A stretch of 64,000 bases of DNA. It comes from an uncultured Rhodanobacteraceae bacterium (GTDB taxonomy: Bacteria > Pseudomonadota > Gammaproteobacteria > Xanthomonadales > SZUA-5). The notes below the pieces were generated by a model. The model searched no databases. It worked only from the letters and a program-made list of their open reading frames with translations, and was not told the DNA's origin. The stretch spans positions 24,533 through 88,532 of the forward strand of contig CALEZI010000179.1 of NCBI GenBank assembly GCA_937928755.1, read 5' to 3'. The position numbers and the translations under genes are program-made. Shown here in pieces: positions 1 to 11,690 of the stretch (the stretch's first letter is position 1; each line of letters begins with the position of its first letter).

Positions 1-1
1 A

Positions 2-2265
<2,264 letters not shown>

Positions 2266-2269
<4 letters not shown>

Positions 2270-3438
2270 CGCAGGCAGCGGCATCGCGCGAAGAACCGGG
2301 CCCCACCGGCCTGCTGCCGGCGGACGCGCCACCGCGGGCCGCGCGCTGGGCCGGGACGCTGCTGCTGGTCGCGTCGGTAACCGTGGCGCTGTTCGCCGCG
2401 ATCGCGCCGCTGCCGGAAACCGTCGTGGCGCCATTCGAACTGGTGCCGGTGGACGACAGCGCACCGATACAGGCGCCGGTGCAGGGGCGTGTCACGCGCG
2501 TCGCGGTGCGCGAGGGCCAGGCGGTAGCGGCTGGCGAGGTCTTGTACGAAATCCGCAGCGACGGCGTGCGCGACCTCGCGGCGCAGCGGCAAGCGCTGGA
2601 CGAAGAGCGCGCGGCGCTCACCGCCCGCATCGATCAGCGCGCCGCCGATCACGCGCGCGAACTCGAATTGCTGGCCGCCGAGCGCGGCGTGCTCGAGCGT
2701 GGCCTGACGCTGCGCCGCGATCACGAAAAAACCGTCGCAGCGCTGCTCGCGCGCAAGGAGCGCGCGGTCGAGAGCGGCTTGCTGGCCGGCATCACCCTGC
2801 TCGACGATCGCCTGCTGGCGGCCGAATCGATGCAACAGCGGGTGCTCGCCGAACAGGCCTTGCAGCAATGGTCGCTGCGGCATCAGCAGCGCATTAGCGA
2901 ACACCAGCGCGCGCAAGCCGAAGACGCGGCGACGCTGGCCGGCCTGGATCCGCGCATCGCCGCGCTGCGCGCGCAATTGGCCGAGGTCGATGGCGACCTG
3001 CAGCAAGTGCGCGCAGCGCACGCCGCCATCGTCCTGGGCATGCGCGTGCCGGCAGCCGGCGCAGTCGTCGCCGTTGGCGAGGAACTGGCGCGCCTGGCGC
3101 GCATCGATGCGCACGTGCAGGCCCGGCTGCAATTATCCGAAGCCGACCTGTCGCGTCTGCGGCCGGGTCAGGCGGTGCGCCTGTACCTCGCGGCATTTCC
3201 CTACCAGCGGCATGGCAGCGCGCCGGCGCGCATCACCTGGGTCAGCCCGGCGGGCGACACGACGGCGCAGGCCAGCACCTTCCACGCGCTCGCCACACTC
3301 GAGCGCATCCCGCAGTCCGGCCCGCGCCCGCTGCCCGGCATGAGCGGCGAAGCCCGCGTACTGGTGGCCCGGCGCACGCTGCTGCAACGCGCCCTGGAGC
3401 CCATGCGCGGGCTGCGCGAACGCTTGTGGCTGGAGTGA
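2266..3438 (+). CDS. HlyD-family periplasmic adaptor (membrane fusion) protein
   Basis: Links the inner-membrane ABC exporter to the outer membrane or stabilises it. The 390-residue protein has a cytoplasmic N-terminus, one membrane segment near residues 28-48, and a biotinyl-lipoyl-like half (APVQGRVTRVAVREGQAV). A long Glu/Arg/Ala/Leu-rich coiled-coil hairpin spans about 95-250, then the returning lipoyl half and a beta-barrel region (LRPGQAVRLYLAAFPYQRHG). The start ATG overlaps the exporter stop codon, so the pair is translationally coupled. Its substrate is inferred to be the modified peptide encoded at 5554-5712. Confidence 0.9.
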
Positions 3439-3527
3439 ATCTGTCCGTTCGGCGTGATCCCTGTGCCCTCGCGCCTGCGTACGTTGCTGGCATGACCGGG
3501 CCGAACTTCGGCCGGGGCGATTGACTC

Positions 3528-5477
3528 ATGGATCCGAACCTCATCGACCCGAATTGTCCCGTCGAAACGCCATTGCCCGGCTGCGCCCAGCGCCCGGTCA
3601 CCACGACAGGCGTGGCGCAACCAGCGCGTTCGCGTTCTGCCGCACTGGTCACGATGCCGTTTGTGAAAACGTCGTGGCCCTCGATTCAACTGGGTCTGCT
3701 CAAGCAGATCGCGGTCGATCGCGGCCATTCGGTGACCAGCCTGCACCTGAACCTGGATTTCGCGGCGCAGCTCGGCGCCGATGATTACGATGCGCTTTGC
3801 GATGGCCTGCCGGATTTCCTCGGCGAGTGGCTGTTCGCTCTGGCCGCGTTCGAGACAGAGGCCCCCGACCAGGCGGTCGATCTGCTCGACAGCATGGCGC
3901 CAGAGACCCTGGGTTCGCTGCTCCAGGCCGGATTCGATGTCGAGCGGCTGCGCCGCCTTCGCGAGGACGGCGTGCCACGCTACCTGGAGCAGTTGATCGA
4001 GACGATCGACTGGCAGCAATTCGGCGTAGTCGGCTTCAGCTCCTGTTTCCAGCAGAACACCGCCTGCTTTGCATTGGCCAGTCGCCTCAAAGCCAGATTC
4101 CCAGCGATGGTAATCCTGTTCGGCGGCGCCAATTTTGATGGCGACATGGGCATCGAATGGGTACGCAAGTTGCCATTCATAGACTACGCCGTGATCGGCG
4201 AAGGCGATGAGGCCTTTCCCGAGATCCTGGAAGCGCTGCGAGACGGCGAAGATCCGGCGACGATCGCTGGCGTTGTGTGTCGACGCCACGGCGAGGTTGC
4301 GCCGCCATTATCGAGGAGGGCCAGAAGCAAACTGGATGATGCGCCGGTGCCCGATTACCGGGAGTATTTCGACCGGCTGATCGCACTCGGCTTGATGTCA
4401 CCGGAAGCACGCCGGCGCATCCGTATTCCTTTCGAAAGTGCGCGCGGCTGCTGGTGGGGTGCGAAACATCATTGCACGTTCTGCGGCTTGAATGGCAACA
4501 ACATGGCGTTTCGCGCCAAATCGCCGGATCGGGTGCTGACGGAATTGGCCGAGCAGGCTCGAAGGCATCGCTGCTTCGAATTCTTTGCAGTCGACAACAT
4601 TCTGGAACCTCGATATCTGAGCGAATTCTTCTCGCAAATCAGTCAGCAAGGCCTGGATTACCGGTTCTTTTATGAAGTCAAGTCGAATCTGACCCGCAGC
4701 CAGATCAAGGCGCTGCATGCGGGAGGCGTGCGCCACATCCAGCCCGGCATTGAATCGCTGAGCACGCCGGTCTTGAAATTGATGCGCAAGGGCGTCACCG
4801 CCATCCAGAATGTGAATCTCCTGCGCTGGGCACGCTATTACGGCATCGAGGTCATCTGGAATCTGCTCTACGGCTTCCCCGGCGAGTGCGAAAGCGACTA
4901 TCGCCTCCAAGCCGAGCTGATGCAGAAACTGGTTCACCTGCAACCACCTACACATCACGCGAATCGCATATCGATGCACCGTTTCAGCCCGATATTCGAT
5001 GATCGCCAGGCCTTTCCGGCGAACTATGTCCGGCCCAGCGCGAGTTATTCGCACATTTATCCTGCCAACATCGAATTGCAGCAGGTGGCGTTTCAGTTCG
5101 ATTACGAATTCGAGCAGAGCCTGCCCGACTCAGCGCTGCCGCAAACCGATGCCGTGGTGCAAGCCTGGCGCCAATCCTGGGTCGCGCCCAACCGGCCGTG
5201 CATGCAGTTTCGCCTGGCGCCCGGCGTGATCGAGATCGAGGACCGCCGTGATCGCCAGCGCCCACGCGCCTACAGCGTCCAGGGCATGGCAGCGCAGCTT
5301 TATGCAGCGTGCAGCGATCAGCCTCGCTCGGCAGCTGCTCTCGCGCGTTTATTGCAGCTCGACTGGAGCCCTGCGCGTATCGAGCGTTGCCTGGGCGACT
5401 TCCGCGACCTTGGCTTGATGATGCAAGAGGGCAGCCGTTTCCTCAGCCTGGCGTTGCCGGCCTCGGCGGGCCGTTAA
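3528..5477 (+). CDS. RiPP maturation radical SAM protein with B12-binding domain
   Basis: A 649-residue peptide-modifying radical SAM enzyme. The N-terminal half resembles a cobalamin-binding domain (VTMPFVKTSWPSIQLGLLKQ near 41-60, VGFSSCFQQN near 168-177, VILFGGANFDG near 195-205). The radical SAM half has an unusual iron-sulfur motif CX7CX2C (Cys308, Cys316, Cys319) instead of CX3CX2C. That spacing is the hallmark I associate with the ribosomal-peptide maturation radical SAM protein 1 group, whose characterised relatives are often C-methyltransferases. It sits 89 bp after the HlyD gene and 76 bp before the 52-residue precursor. The modification chemistry (C-methylation or other) is inference. 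Confidence 0.88.
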   Translation: MDPNLIDPNCPVETPLPGCAQRPVTTTGVAQPARSRSAALVTMPFVKTSWPSIQLGLLKQIAVDRGHSVTSLHLNLDFAAQLGADDYDALCDGLPDFLGEWLFALAAFETEAPDQAVDLLDSMAPETLGSLLQAGFDVERLRRLREDGVPRYLEQLIETIDWQQFGVVGFSSCFQQNTACFALASRLKARFPAMVILFGGANFDGDMGIEWVRKLPFIDYAVIGEGDEAFPEILEALRDGEDPATIAGVVCRRHGEVAPPLSRRARSKLDDAPVPDYREYFDRLIALGLMSPEARRRIRIPFESARGCWWGAKHHCTFCGLNGNNMAFRAKSPDRVLTELAEQARRHRCFEFFAVDNILEPRYLSEFFSQISQQGLDYRFFYEVKSNLTRSQIKALHAGGVRHIQPGIESLSTPVLKLMRKGVTAIQNVNLLRWARYYGIEVIWNLLYGFPGECESDYRLQAELMQKLVHLQPPTHHANRISMHRFSPIFDDRQAFPANYVRPSASYSHIYPANIELQQVAFQFDYEFEQSLPDSALPQTDAVVQAWRQSWVAPNRPCMQFRLAPGVIEIEDRRDRQRPRAYSVQGMAAQLYAACSDQPRSAAALARLLQLDWSPARIERCLGDFRDLGLMMQEGSRFLSLALPASAGR

Positions 5478-5553
5478 CCTGTCAACCCCGACGGGCACAG
5501 CGCCCGGCGGACACCCGGCGGCGAAACCATCGCCGACTACCAAGGAGAGTGTT

Positions 5554-5712
5554 GTGAGCAACAAGAATCAACCCGAACCAACCGAAGAGCGTCCGCAGAT
5601 CAAGGTCGAAGACTTGCCGATGGAAGAGAACGCCGAAGAGGCCGTCAAGGGAGGGCCGGTCTACATCAAGTACGGCGGAGTTGAGGGTGAAGTCACTCCG
5701 CGCCGGCCCTGA
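5554..5712 (+). CDS. RiPP precursor peptide with VKGG leader cleavage site
   Basis: A 52-residue ORF starting at GTG with a good ribosome site (GGAGAG, bases 5544-5549). The leader is acidic: IKVEDLPMEENAEEAVKGG, with the conserved-looking DL..EE and a double glycine at residues 33-34, fitting the C39 peptidase of the upstream exporter. The predicted released core is PVYIKYGGVEGEVTPRRP. It resembles the first beta-strand of Hcp tube proteins (pattern Y/F-I-K-x-G-x-V-x-G-E), a similarity recognised by eye only. A second GG inside the core (41-42) is an alternative site. Its position directly after the maturase supports its being the substrate. Confidence 0.8.
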   Translation: MSNKNQPEPTEERPQIKVEDLPMEENAEEAVKGGPVYIKYGGVEGEVTPRRP

Positions 5713-5912
5713 TCGATCGCAAAAGCGGGTAAGCGTATGCAGCACGGTCGGTCTGCGCGGCACGCCGCGCACCGGCTTCGACCCTCGCGTCGATGCCCGC
5801 GGCCCTCCCTGCATGAACCGCCCATGCGGGCCATGTTCCATGGCGTAGGTAGCGCGATCGCTCCAGGGATCACGCGGTTTCGGAATCGTCAGGATCTGCA
5901 ATCGCGCCCGGA

Positions 5913-8675
5913 TCATCGCTGGCGCGGCAGGCGTTCCCAGAGTGCGCGGGTGTAACTGTCAACCTTGTCCCAGGCGCCATCGTCGGGATCTACGCCGGCA
6001 AGGGTGACCGTGGGATCCGCGTCGTTCGCCAGCAGGCAACTCGCGTGGAGAATGCGGCCCTCCAGCGCATGTAGCGGATCGAGATCGGGCAAGGCGAGCA
6101 GTTCTTCGGTGGTCGTGCACTTCGCCGCCGGCAAGCCGCGGCGATCGGCAAGGCGCGCGCGCAGCAACAAGGCCAGTGCACGGTAGGTGCGGCCCTCGGT
6201 GCGCAACTCGCCGCTGAGGAAGGGTTCTACCGATGCCATTGCGGCCTGCGCGGCGCCGAGCTCACCCAACTGCTCGAAGGCGCGCACCAGCCCGAGCTGC
6301 CCACTCATGTAGCGATCGGTATGTGGACTGCCGTCGCGATCCCAGCGCGCCAGGCCGGTCTGCAGCCAACGCAGTGCCTGCGCCGGCTGCCCGGCTTGCA
6401 GTTCGGTCAGCCCCAGGTTCAATTCTGCCCGCGCGATGCGCGCATCGTCTTCAGGATAGTGTTTCTGCAGGATGCCCCGATGGCGCTCGAACAGCGCCGA
6501 CGCATCGGCAAAGCGCCGCTGCCGCAGCAAGGCGACGGCGAGGTTGTTGAGCGCCGGTCCGATGCGCTCGCTGTCGCGGCCATGCAGGGCTTCGTCGATG
6601 GCGAGCGACTCGGCGAATGCGATCTCGGCTTCGTCGAAGCGCTTGACTCGCAGCAGGCTGAGGCCGAGTCCGTTGGCGAAACGACTCAACAGCGCGGGCT
6701 GGATCCCGGCCGTTTCGCGCGCCGCCCGATAAGCCTGCTCGGCGATCGCTGCGGCCTCGGCATCGCGACCCAGACCGTTCAGCACCGACACGTGCACGCT
6801 GATGATGCCGCTGAGTTCCTCCGAGGCCGGACCCAGTCGCTCCAGCATCGATTGTCGGGCACGTTCCAGCCGCGGCAATGCTTCTTCGTAACGGCGCAGA
6901 TTGTTGAGGACGACACCCGCCAATCCGTCGACGCGCGCGCGTAGCGCCGGCAACCTGTCGCCCGCGGTCGCCAATTCGCGGTCCGCTGCCTGTAGTTGCG
7001 CCAGTGCGCCTTCCCGGTCGCTCTGATTGTTGATCGCGGTCGCCAGCGCCAGATGCCACTCGATGCGCGTTTCCAGGCTGCTGTCGGCGGCCAGCAGGGG
7101 CGCGGCACGCTCAAGGATGGCGCGTCCCTTCGCCGTTTCGCGCAAGCTCACATAGGCGTCGCCGATGGCGACCAACAGCGCTGCGCGGGTGGCGTCGTCG
7201 AGATCGTGCTGCGTGTCCAGCGTCTTGGTGCCCTGGTCGAGCACCTGCCGCGCGCTGGGCTCGGGTGTGCCGGCGATCTCGGGATCGGCCAGCGCGAAGG
7301 CGCGCGTCATGAAATCGGCGACGGCCCCGGCGATGCGCGCCTCGCGTTCGGCCGACCGACGCGCCGCATCGGCGACTCCGGCCTGCCACAGGGCAACACC
7401 CAGTCCGCCGATCAGGGACAGCAGCGCGAGCGCCGCCATTGCGCTGGCCAGCGCATGGCGCTCCAGGAAGCGACGCATCCGATACCGCAGGTTGCCGCGC
7501 CGCGCGAGCACCGGGTCCCGGCGCAGGTGGCGGCGTACATCCTCGGCGAGCTCCGCAACCGCGCCATAGCGTTCGATCGGCTCCTTGCGCAGCGCCTTCA
7601 TCACGATCGCATCGAGGTCGCCGCGGAGTTGCGCGGCGATGCGCTGCCGATCGGATCCCGCGCCGGGTGCGCTGCTGTCCGCACGCAGGGCCTGCGAAGG
7701 GCGCGTGGGCTCCTCGCTGAGGACCGCGTGCTCGTAGGCCGCAGGTGTCGAAGCGCGCTGCCCCCAGGGGCGCAACCCGGTGAGCAGCGTGTACAACAGC
7801 AAGCCGAGGGCATGCACGTCGACACTGGTGGTGACGGCTTCGCCACGCACCTGTTCGGGCGCAGCGTACTCGGGGGTGAACAACCGCTGTCCGGTGCCGG
7901 TCAGTTCATGACCGGGCTCGAGCAATTTGGCGATGCCGAAATCGAGCAGCTTCACCCGCCCGTCGCCATCGACCAGGATGTTGGAGGGCTTGAGGTCGCG
8001 GTGGACCACGAGACTGCGGTGCGCATAGGCCACGGCTTCGCACACCGACAGGAACAGGCGCAGGCGCGCCGGCACGTCCAGGCGCGCGGATTCGCAGTAA
8101 TCGAGCAGGCCCTGCCCGCGCACGTATTCCATGACCAGCCAGGGCTGGCCGCCCTCGGTTTCGCCGCCGTCGAGCATCGCGGCGATGTTGGGGTGCTGCA
8201 GTCCGGCAAGGATCCGCCGTTCGGAACGGAAGCGACGGCGCAGATCGAGGCTGTCCCAACCGCTGCGGATCAGTTTCAGCGCCCCCTGCTGGCGGAAGTC
8301 GCCGTGGTGCCGCTCGGCGCGCCACACCGCCCCCATGCCGCCGCGACCGATTTCCTCGATCAGCGTCCACGCTCCGAATTGCCGTCCCTGCATCAGTTCG
8401 CGCTCGCGCGCCAGTTCCTCGGCGTCGAGGTCGCGCAACAGGTCTGGCGCCATGCCGATCAATCCGGTCGTGTCGTCCGGGTCCGCCTGGTCGGCCGCGA
8501 GCAGCGCCAGCAACTCCGCCTGCGCGGCGGCGTCGAGGCGGCCGGCGGCGACCAGTTCCCGCACATATCCCGGCCGCTCTTCCGCCGGCAGCGCAATCGC
8601 TTGCTCAAAAGCCGATCGCAGTACGCGCCAGCGACCAGCCGCAGCGTCTTGTTCAGGATTCTGCTCCGTGCTCAC
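5913..8675 (-). CDS. Serine/threonine protein kinase with TPR domain
   Basis: A 920-residue PknB-type kinase. Residues 1-95 form an acidic helical N-terminal region. The kinase domain shows glycine loop GRGGMGAVW (110-118), catalytic Lys134, HRDLKPSN (225-232), DFG (245-247) and YAAPEQ (270-275). A membrane helix lies at about 409-430, followed by a long tetratricopeptide-repeat region (about 490-860) predicted outside the cytoplasm. The GTG start lies 58 bp downstream of the ECF sigma gene on the same strand. Such sigma-kinase pairs are common in Xanthomonadales and related groups, where the kinase is thought to act with the sigma factor. The phosphorylated target is not evident here. Confidence 0.92.
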   Translation of the reverse strand: MSTEQNPEQDAAAGRWRVLRSAFEQAIALPAEERPGYVRELVAAGRLDAAAQAELLALLAADQADPDDTTGLIGMAPDLLRDLDAEELARERELMQGRQFGAWTLIEEIGRGGMGAVWRAERHHGDFRQQGALKLIRSGWDSLDLRRRFRSERRILAGLQHPNIAAMLDGGETEGGQPWLVMEYVRGQGLLDYCESARLDVPARLRLFLSVCEAVAYAHRSLVVHRDLKPSNILVDGDGRVKLLDFGIAKLLEPGHELTGTGQRLFTPEYAAPEQVRGEAVTTSVDVHALGLLLYTLLTGLRPWGQRASTPAAYEHAVLSEEPTRPSQALRADSSAPGAGSDRQRIAAQLRGDLDAIVMKALRKEPIERYGAVAELAEDVRRHLRRDPVLARRGNLRYRMRRFLERHALASAMAALALLSLIGGLGVALWQAGVADAARRSAEREARIAGAVADFMTRAFALADPEIAGTPEPSARQVLDQGTKTLDTQHDLDDATRAALLVAIGDAYVSLRETAKGRAILERAAPLLAADSSLETRIEWHLALATAINNQSDREGALAQLQAADRELATAGDRLPALRARVDGLAGVVLNNLRRYEEALPRLERARQSMLERLGPASEELSGIISVHVSVLNGLGRDAEAAAIAEQAYRAARETAGIQPALLSRFANGLGLSLLRVKRFDEAEIAFAESLAIDEALHGRDSERIGPALNNLAVALLRQRRFADASALFERHRGILQKHYPEDDARIARAELNLGLTELQAGQPAQALRWLQTGLARWDRDGSPHTDRYMSGQLGLVRAFEQLGELGAAQAAMASVEPFLSGELRTEGRTYRALALLLRARLADRRGLPAAKCTTTEELLALPDLDPLHALEGRILHASCLLANDADPTVTLAGVDPDDGAWDKVDSYTRALWERLPRQR

Positions 8676-8733
8676 CGAACATCCATCGACGGTCGACCCA
8701 TGCGTTGATTACGTGGCAAGGCCGCAGCGGGGA

Positions 8734-9309
8734 TCATCCGCTGGCATCTCCGGCGAGCTCTCTGGCGAGGAAGGCGCGGGCCGTTCGCGTATCGCGCTTG
8801 ACCGTGGGTGTCGACACCCCCAGCAACTCCGCCACGTCGGTCACCTCCAGACCGGCGAAGAAACGCAGCTCGATCACCTCCGCAAGTCGCGGATCGAGTC
8901 GGGCGAGCTTGCCCAGTGCCTCGTCCATGCGCACGAGATTGTCCGCCTGCGCCTCGACCGGCAGGTTCCTGGCGTCCAGATCATCCAGCGACAGGTGCTC
9001 GGCGCCACCGCCGCGACGGTCCGCCAGGCGCGCTCGCGCGTAGTCGATCACCACCTGGCGCATCGCGCGTGCCGCCGTTGCGTAGAAATGGCGGCGATTC
9101 TCGAAGCTCGGGGCGCATTGGCCATAGAGCTTCAGGTAGGCCTCGTTGACCAGCGCCGCGGTGTTCAAGGTCTCGCCGCGACGGTGGCGCCCCAATTCGG
9201 CGCGGGCGATCCGCCGCAAGTCCTCGTAAACCGCCTGCATGGCCACATCGTGCCCGCGCGCGTTGAAACCGCCCGGCGTCAGGCCATCGGTGATCGGATC
9301 TTCGTCCAT
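8734..9309 (-). CDS. ECF-type RNA polymerase sigma factor
   Basis: A 191-residue sigma-70 family ECF protein. Region 2 includes LVNEAYLKLYGQ and HFYATAARAMRQVVIDYARAR; region 4 includes LDPRLAEVIELRFFAGLEVTDVAELLGVSTPTVKRD with a helix-turn-helix. I chose the ATG at 9309; the frame also offers a TTG ten codons upstream. It belongs to the group usually paired with TPR kinases, and the kinase gene follows at a 58-bp distance, suggesting co-transcription. No anti-sigma factor gene is adjacent. Confidence 0.92.
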   Translation of the reverse strand: MDEDPITDGLTPGGFNARGHDVAMQAVYEDLRRIARAELGRHRRGETLNTAALVNEAYLKLYGQCAPSFENRRHFYATAARAMRQVVIDYARARLADRRGGGAEHLSLDDLDARNLPVEAQADNLVRMDEALGKLARLDPRLAEVIELRFFAGLEVTDVAELLGVSTPTVKRDTRTARAFLARELAGDASG

Positions 9310-9419
9310 CCGCCGATAGTAGCCAAGAAATTGCGCCAACGCTGGCGCCGGCGGTCAAGCGCTGCGCAACTTGCGCACGCTGTCTGCCGGCGGCAGCGCC
9401 GTCGGATCTGCCGTGGACT

Positions 9420-9929
9420 TCAGTCCTTGATCAACTTGATCGTGGCGACGCCTGCGCCCAGGCTCAGGCCCACGCCCTTGATGGTGCCCTTCAACTTGAC
9501 CACCACGCCCTTGCTGTTCCGGTAGGTCGCTTCCAATTCCCCCTGACCTGCGAGCGCCGACGAGTTGACCGCCGCGTACTCGCCCTCGAAGTCCTCGATC
9601 CTGTCCAATGAATACACTTCGCCGACCGCGCTCATCTCCTTGACGACCTTGCCGCCGACACCGGCGCTCGCGCTCTTGTAGCTGAACGGGTAATCCTTGC
9701 CGCCGAAATGCAGCACGCCCTTGCCGGCGGTTCCACCCATGATCAGGCGCATCTGCTCGGAGGCCACTTCGAGCGTTGCGCTTGGCGCGCCGCTGGTTTC
9801 AACCATGGCCGGGTCGCTGTCCTCTTCCGGCGTTTGCGCCGGGTTGGCCGCATTCGTTGGCTGTATCGACGCCATCGCCAGCAACGCACAAAACACACTG
9901 CCGGCAGCCAGCACACGCAAACTGATCAT
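9420..9929 (-). CDS. Secreted protein of unknown function, glycine-rich beta type
   Basis: A 169-residue protein with a clear signal peptide (MISLRVLAAGSVFCALLAMASIQPTNA, cleavage near 27). The mature part is glycine-, valine- and serine-rich (LIMGGTAGKGVLHFGGKDYPFSYKSASAG) and ends in a repetitive beta-like segment. It is faintly reminiscent of DUF1134/EipA-type periplasmic proteins, but I cannot assign it. An ATGAGAC-CTAA-GTACCCA regulatory palindrome lies at 10008-10025, 79 bp upstream of the start. It is probably part of the local two-component regulon. The upstream sequence has AGGAG near the start. Confidence 0.72.
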   Translation of the reverse strand: MISLRVLAAGSVFCALLAMASIQPTNAANPAQTPEEDSDPAMVETSGAPSATLEVASEQMRLIMGGTAGKGVLHFGGKDYPFSYKSASAGVGGKVVKEMSAVGEVYSLDRIEDFEGEYAAVNSSALAGQGELEATYRNSKGVVVKLKGTIKGVGLSLGAGVATIKLIKD

Positions 9930-10007
9930 GATCCTCGCTCCTGTTGGATGGTCCGCAATTCAGGGATTGCACTGCCGCTAACGTAGGGCATCGGCGATCG
10001 CCAGCCA

Positions 10008-10025
10008 ATGAGACCTAAGTACCCA
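10008..10025. promoter_or_regulatory. Regulon palindrome A (upstream of 9929 gene)
   Basis: Sequence ATGAGAC-CTAA-GTACCCA matches the recurrent ATGRGAC-CTAG-GTCYCAT pattern; the left half is exact and the right half is degenerate. Reading toward the secreted-protein gene (minus strand), the exact half GTCTCAT is followed after 21 nt by CTACGT, a possible -10 element. The same 21-nt spacing is seen at sites E and I. Confidence 0.6.
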
Positions 10026-10053
10026 CGCGCGGTGCGAGGTTGGGGGTGAATCA

Positions 10054-10704
10054 TCAATGCAGGCGCGCACCGCCGGTTGGTTTGCCCTGATTGCCGATCC
10101 CCAGCTCATCGCAAAGGTGCACCAGTTGCGCCAGCGAGCGCACGCCGACCTTGGTCATCACTCGCCCGCGGTGCACCTTGACGGTTTTTTCGGCGATGCC
10201 GAGGTCGGCGGCGATCTGCTTGTTCAGGCGCCCGGCGATGACCTGGTCCATGACTTCGCGCTCGCGCGCCGACAGCCGGGCGATGCGGGCCTTCAATTCG
10301 CCGAGGTGGCTGTCCTGCGCCAGATGCTCGCGATGCAATGCCACGGCCGTGTCGATCGCTGCAAGCAACCGATCGGCGTCGATCGGCTTTTCCAGGAAAT
10401 CCAGTGCCCCGCGTTTCATCGCCTGCACCGACAGCGGCACACTGCCCTGCCCGGTCAGGTAGATCACCGGGAAACCGAGGCCAAGTTCATGCAGGCGCTG
10501 ATGCAGCTCGGGCCCGCTCATGCCCGGCATGTTGACGTCGAGCAGGATGCAGCCGACGCCCTGCGTCGGCATCTGGTCGAGGAAGTCCTGCGCCGTGCAG
10601 AAGGTCAACGCGGACCAACCGGCAGAACGCAGCAATCGCGACAAGCCGGCGCAAACGTCCGGCTCGTCGTCGATCACGTAGACGGTCGCGACCGCGCTGT
10701 TCAC
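10054..10704 (-). CDS. FixJ-type response regulator (receiver + LuxR HTH)
   Basis: A 216-residue two-component transcription factor. The receiver domain spans 7-122, with acidic residues DDE (12-14), phospho-acceptor Asp56 in LLDVNMPG, Thr84 and Lys106. A LuxR/GerE helix-turn-helix spans 143-200 (LSAREREVMDQVIAGRLNKQIAADLGIAEKTVKVHRGRVMTKV). The architecture is that of FixJ/StyR/TodT proteins. The PAS histidine kinase at 11691-13898 is the natural partner. It is the best candidate to bind the palindromes found from 10.0 to 35.4 kb; that link is inference from proximity and family. Confidence 0.94.
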   Translation of the reverse strand: MNSAVATVYVIDDEPDVCAGLSRLLRSAGWSALTFCTAQDFLDQMPTQGVGCILLDVNMPGMSGPELHQRLHELGLGFPVIYLTGQGSVPLSVQAMKRGALDFLEKPIDADRLLAAIDTAVALHREHLAQDSHLGELKARIARLSAREREVMDQVIAGRLNKQIAADLGIAEKTVKVHRGRVMTKVGVRSLAQLVHLCDELGIGNQGKPTGGARLH

Positions 10705-10804
10705 TCAGCGCCAACCCAGATCACGCCACGGCCGGGGCGCGCCGGGTTGCCGCCGAGCCCGCGGATGTGCAGCCGGTGAGCCGATGAACACGCGCACGAC
10801 CGGG

Positions 10805-11362
10805 TCAGAACTTCCAGACGGTTTGCACGCCCAGCACGAAGACGCCGGTGTCCGATTCGTCGAGATCGACGCTGTAGTAGGTGGCGCCGAGGCCCGCATG
10901 CCAGCGCGGCGTGAACTTGTAGCCGATCGCCGCCCCAGCGTACAAATCGGTGCCGTCGTCGTCGCCCTTGAGGGTGGCGCTGCCGGGGATCTTCAGCGTC
11001 GTCTCGCCGTCCCACGCCCACAGGCCGATGCGTCCGGTCATGTACCAGGTATCGCTGAGATCGGCGATCAGGTTCAGACCGAGGTTGAAGCCATCGATGT
11101 CCGCCTTGATCTTGCCGCGGCCCTCGACGGCATTGAAGGAGTTCTCGAATTCGCCGAAGCTGGCGTAGCCGCCCTCGACGCCGAGCGTGTCGGTGAAGCG
11201 ATAGACGACCGAGAAATTCGAGCTGAACGATTCGTCGTCCAGTTCGTCTTCGTCGATGTAGCCGAGTCCGGTGTAGCTGCTGGTTTCCCAGCCGGCGGCG
11301 GCAGCGACGTTGGTCGCCATCAGCGCGGCGAGGCCGAGTGCCTTCAAGATGTTCGCTTTCAT
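10805..11362 (-). CDS. Outer-membrane beta-barrel protein (OmpW/OmpA-barrel-like)
   Basis: A 185-residue protein starting at the ATG at 11362 (AAGGA 11 nt upstream). The signal peptide is MKANILKALGLAALMATNVAAAA. The mature chain has alternating strands typical of an 8-stranded barrel (SNFSVVYRFTDTLGVEGGYASFGEF, WYMTGRIGLWAWDG, AAIGYKFTPRWHAGLGATYYSVDL) and ends in VWKF with a terminal Phe, a Bam-recognition feature. An upstream in-frame start (11425) would precede the signal peptide and is unlikely. A perfect-arm palindrome (site B) lies about 245 bp upstream. Confidence 0.85.
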   Translation of the reverse strand: MKANILKALGLAALMATNVAAAAGWETSSYTGLGYIDEDELDDESFSSNFSVVYRFTDTLGVEGGYASFGEFENSFNAVEGRGKIKADIDGFNLGLNLIADLSDTWYMTGRIGLWAWDGETTLKIPGSATLKGDDDGTDLYAGAAIGYKFTPRWHAGLGATYYSVDLDESDTGVFVLGVQTVWKF

Positions 11363-11690
11363 GTTGTGCGGAATCCTTGTCATTGAGTTGACCATCTCGG
11401 GATGGGTTACTGCTGCACGGCGCATCGAAAAACTCTGAACGAGTCGTCGTCGCGGGCGGCGCAGCGATGCGGCAATCCAGGATCGAGGCTAAAAAGCGGA
11501 ATCCTGTCCTGTTTCGCCACGCCCGCACCGTCGGCTGTCCGGAGCGGGTCGAGGGTGCGCTGGATCATCGCGTGCCGGATTAGACACATCGATCCCGACG
11601 CAATCCATGGGACTCATGTCCCATGCGCTGCAGTAAAGCATGCGGATCGTTGCCCTGCCATCGCCGGGCTACTCGACTGCCGGCAAGCAT
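11363..11690. other. Intergenic region with regulatory site B
   Basis: This 328-bp stretch separates the beta-barrel gene from the end of the histidine kinase gene. Apart from the palindrome at 11607-11624 and the promoter it implies for the barrel gene, I see no gene in it. Confidence 0.6.
11607..11624. promoter_or_regulatory. Regulon palindrome B
   Basis: ATGGGAC-TCAT-GTCCCAT: both 7-bp arms match the consensus exactly and are perfect inverted repeats, with a different 4-bp centre. On the minus strand a CTAAT element follows 23 nt after the GTCCCAT arm. It faces the beta-barrel gene starting at 11362. Confidence 0.65.
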
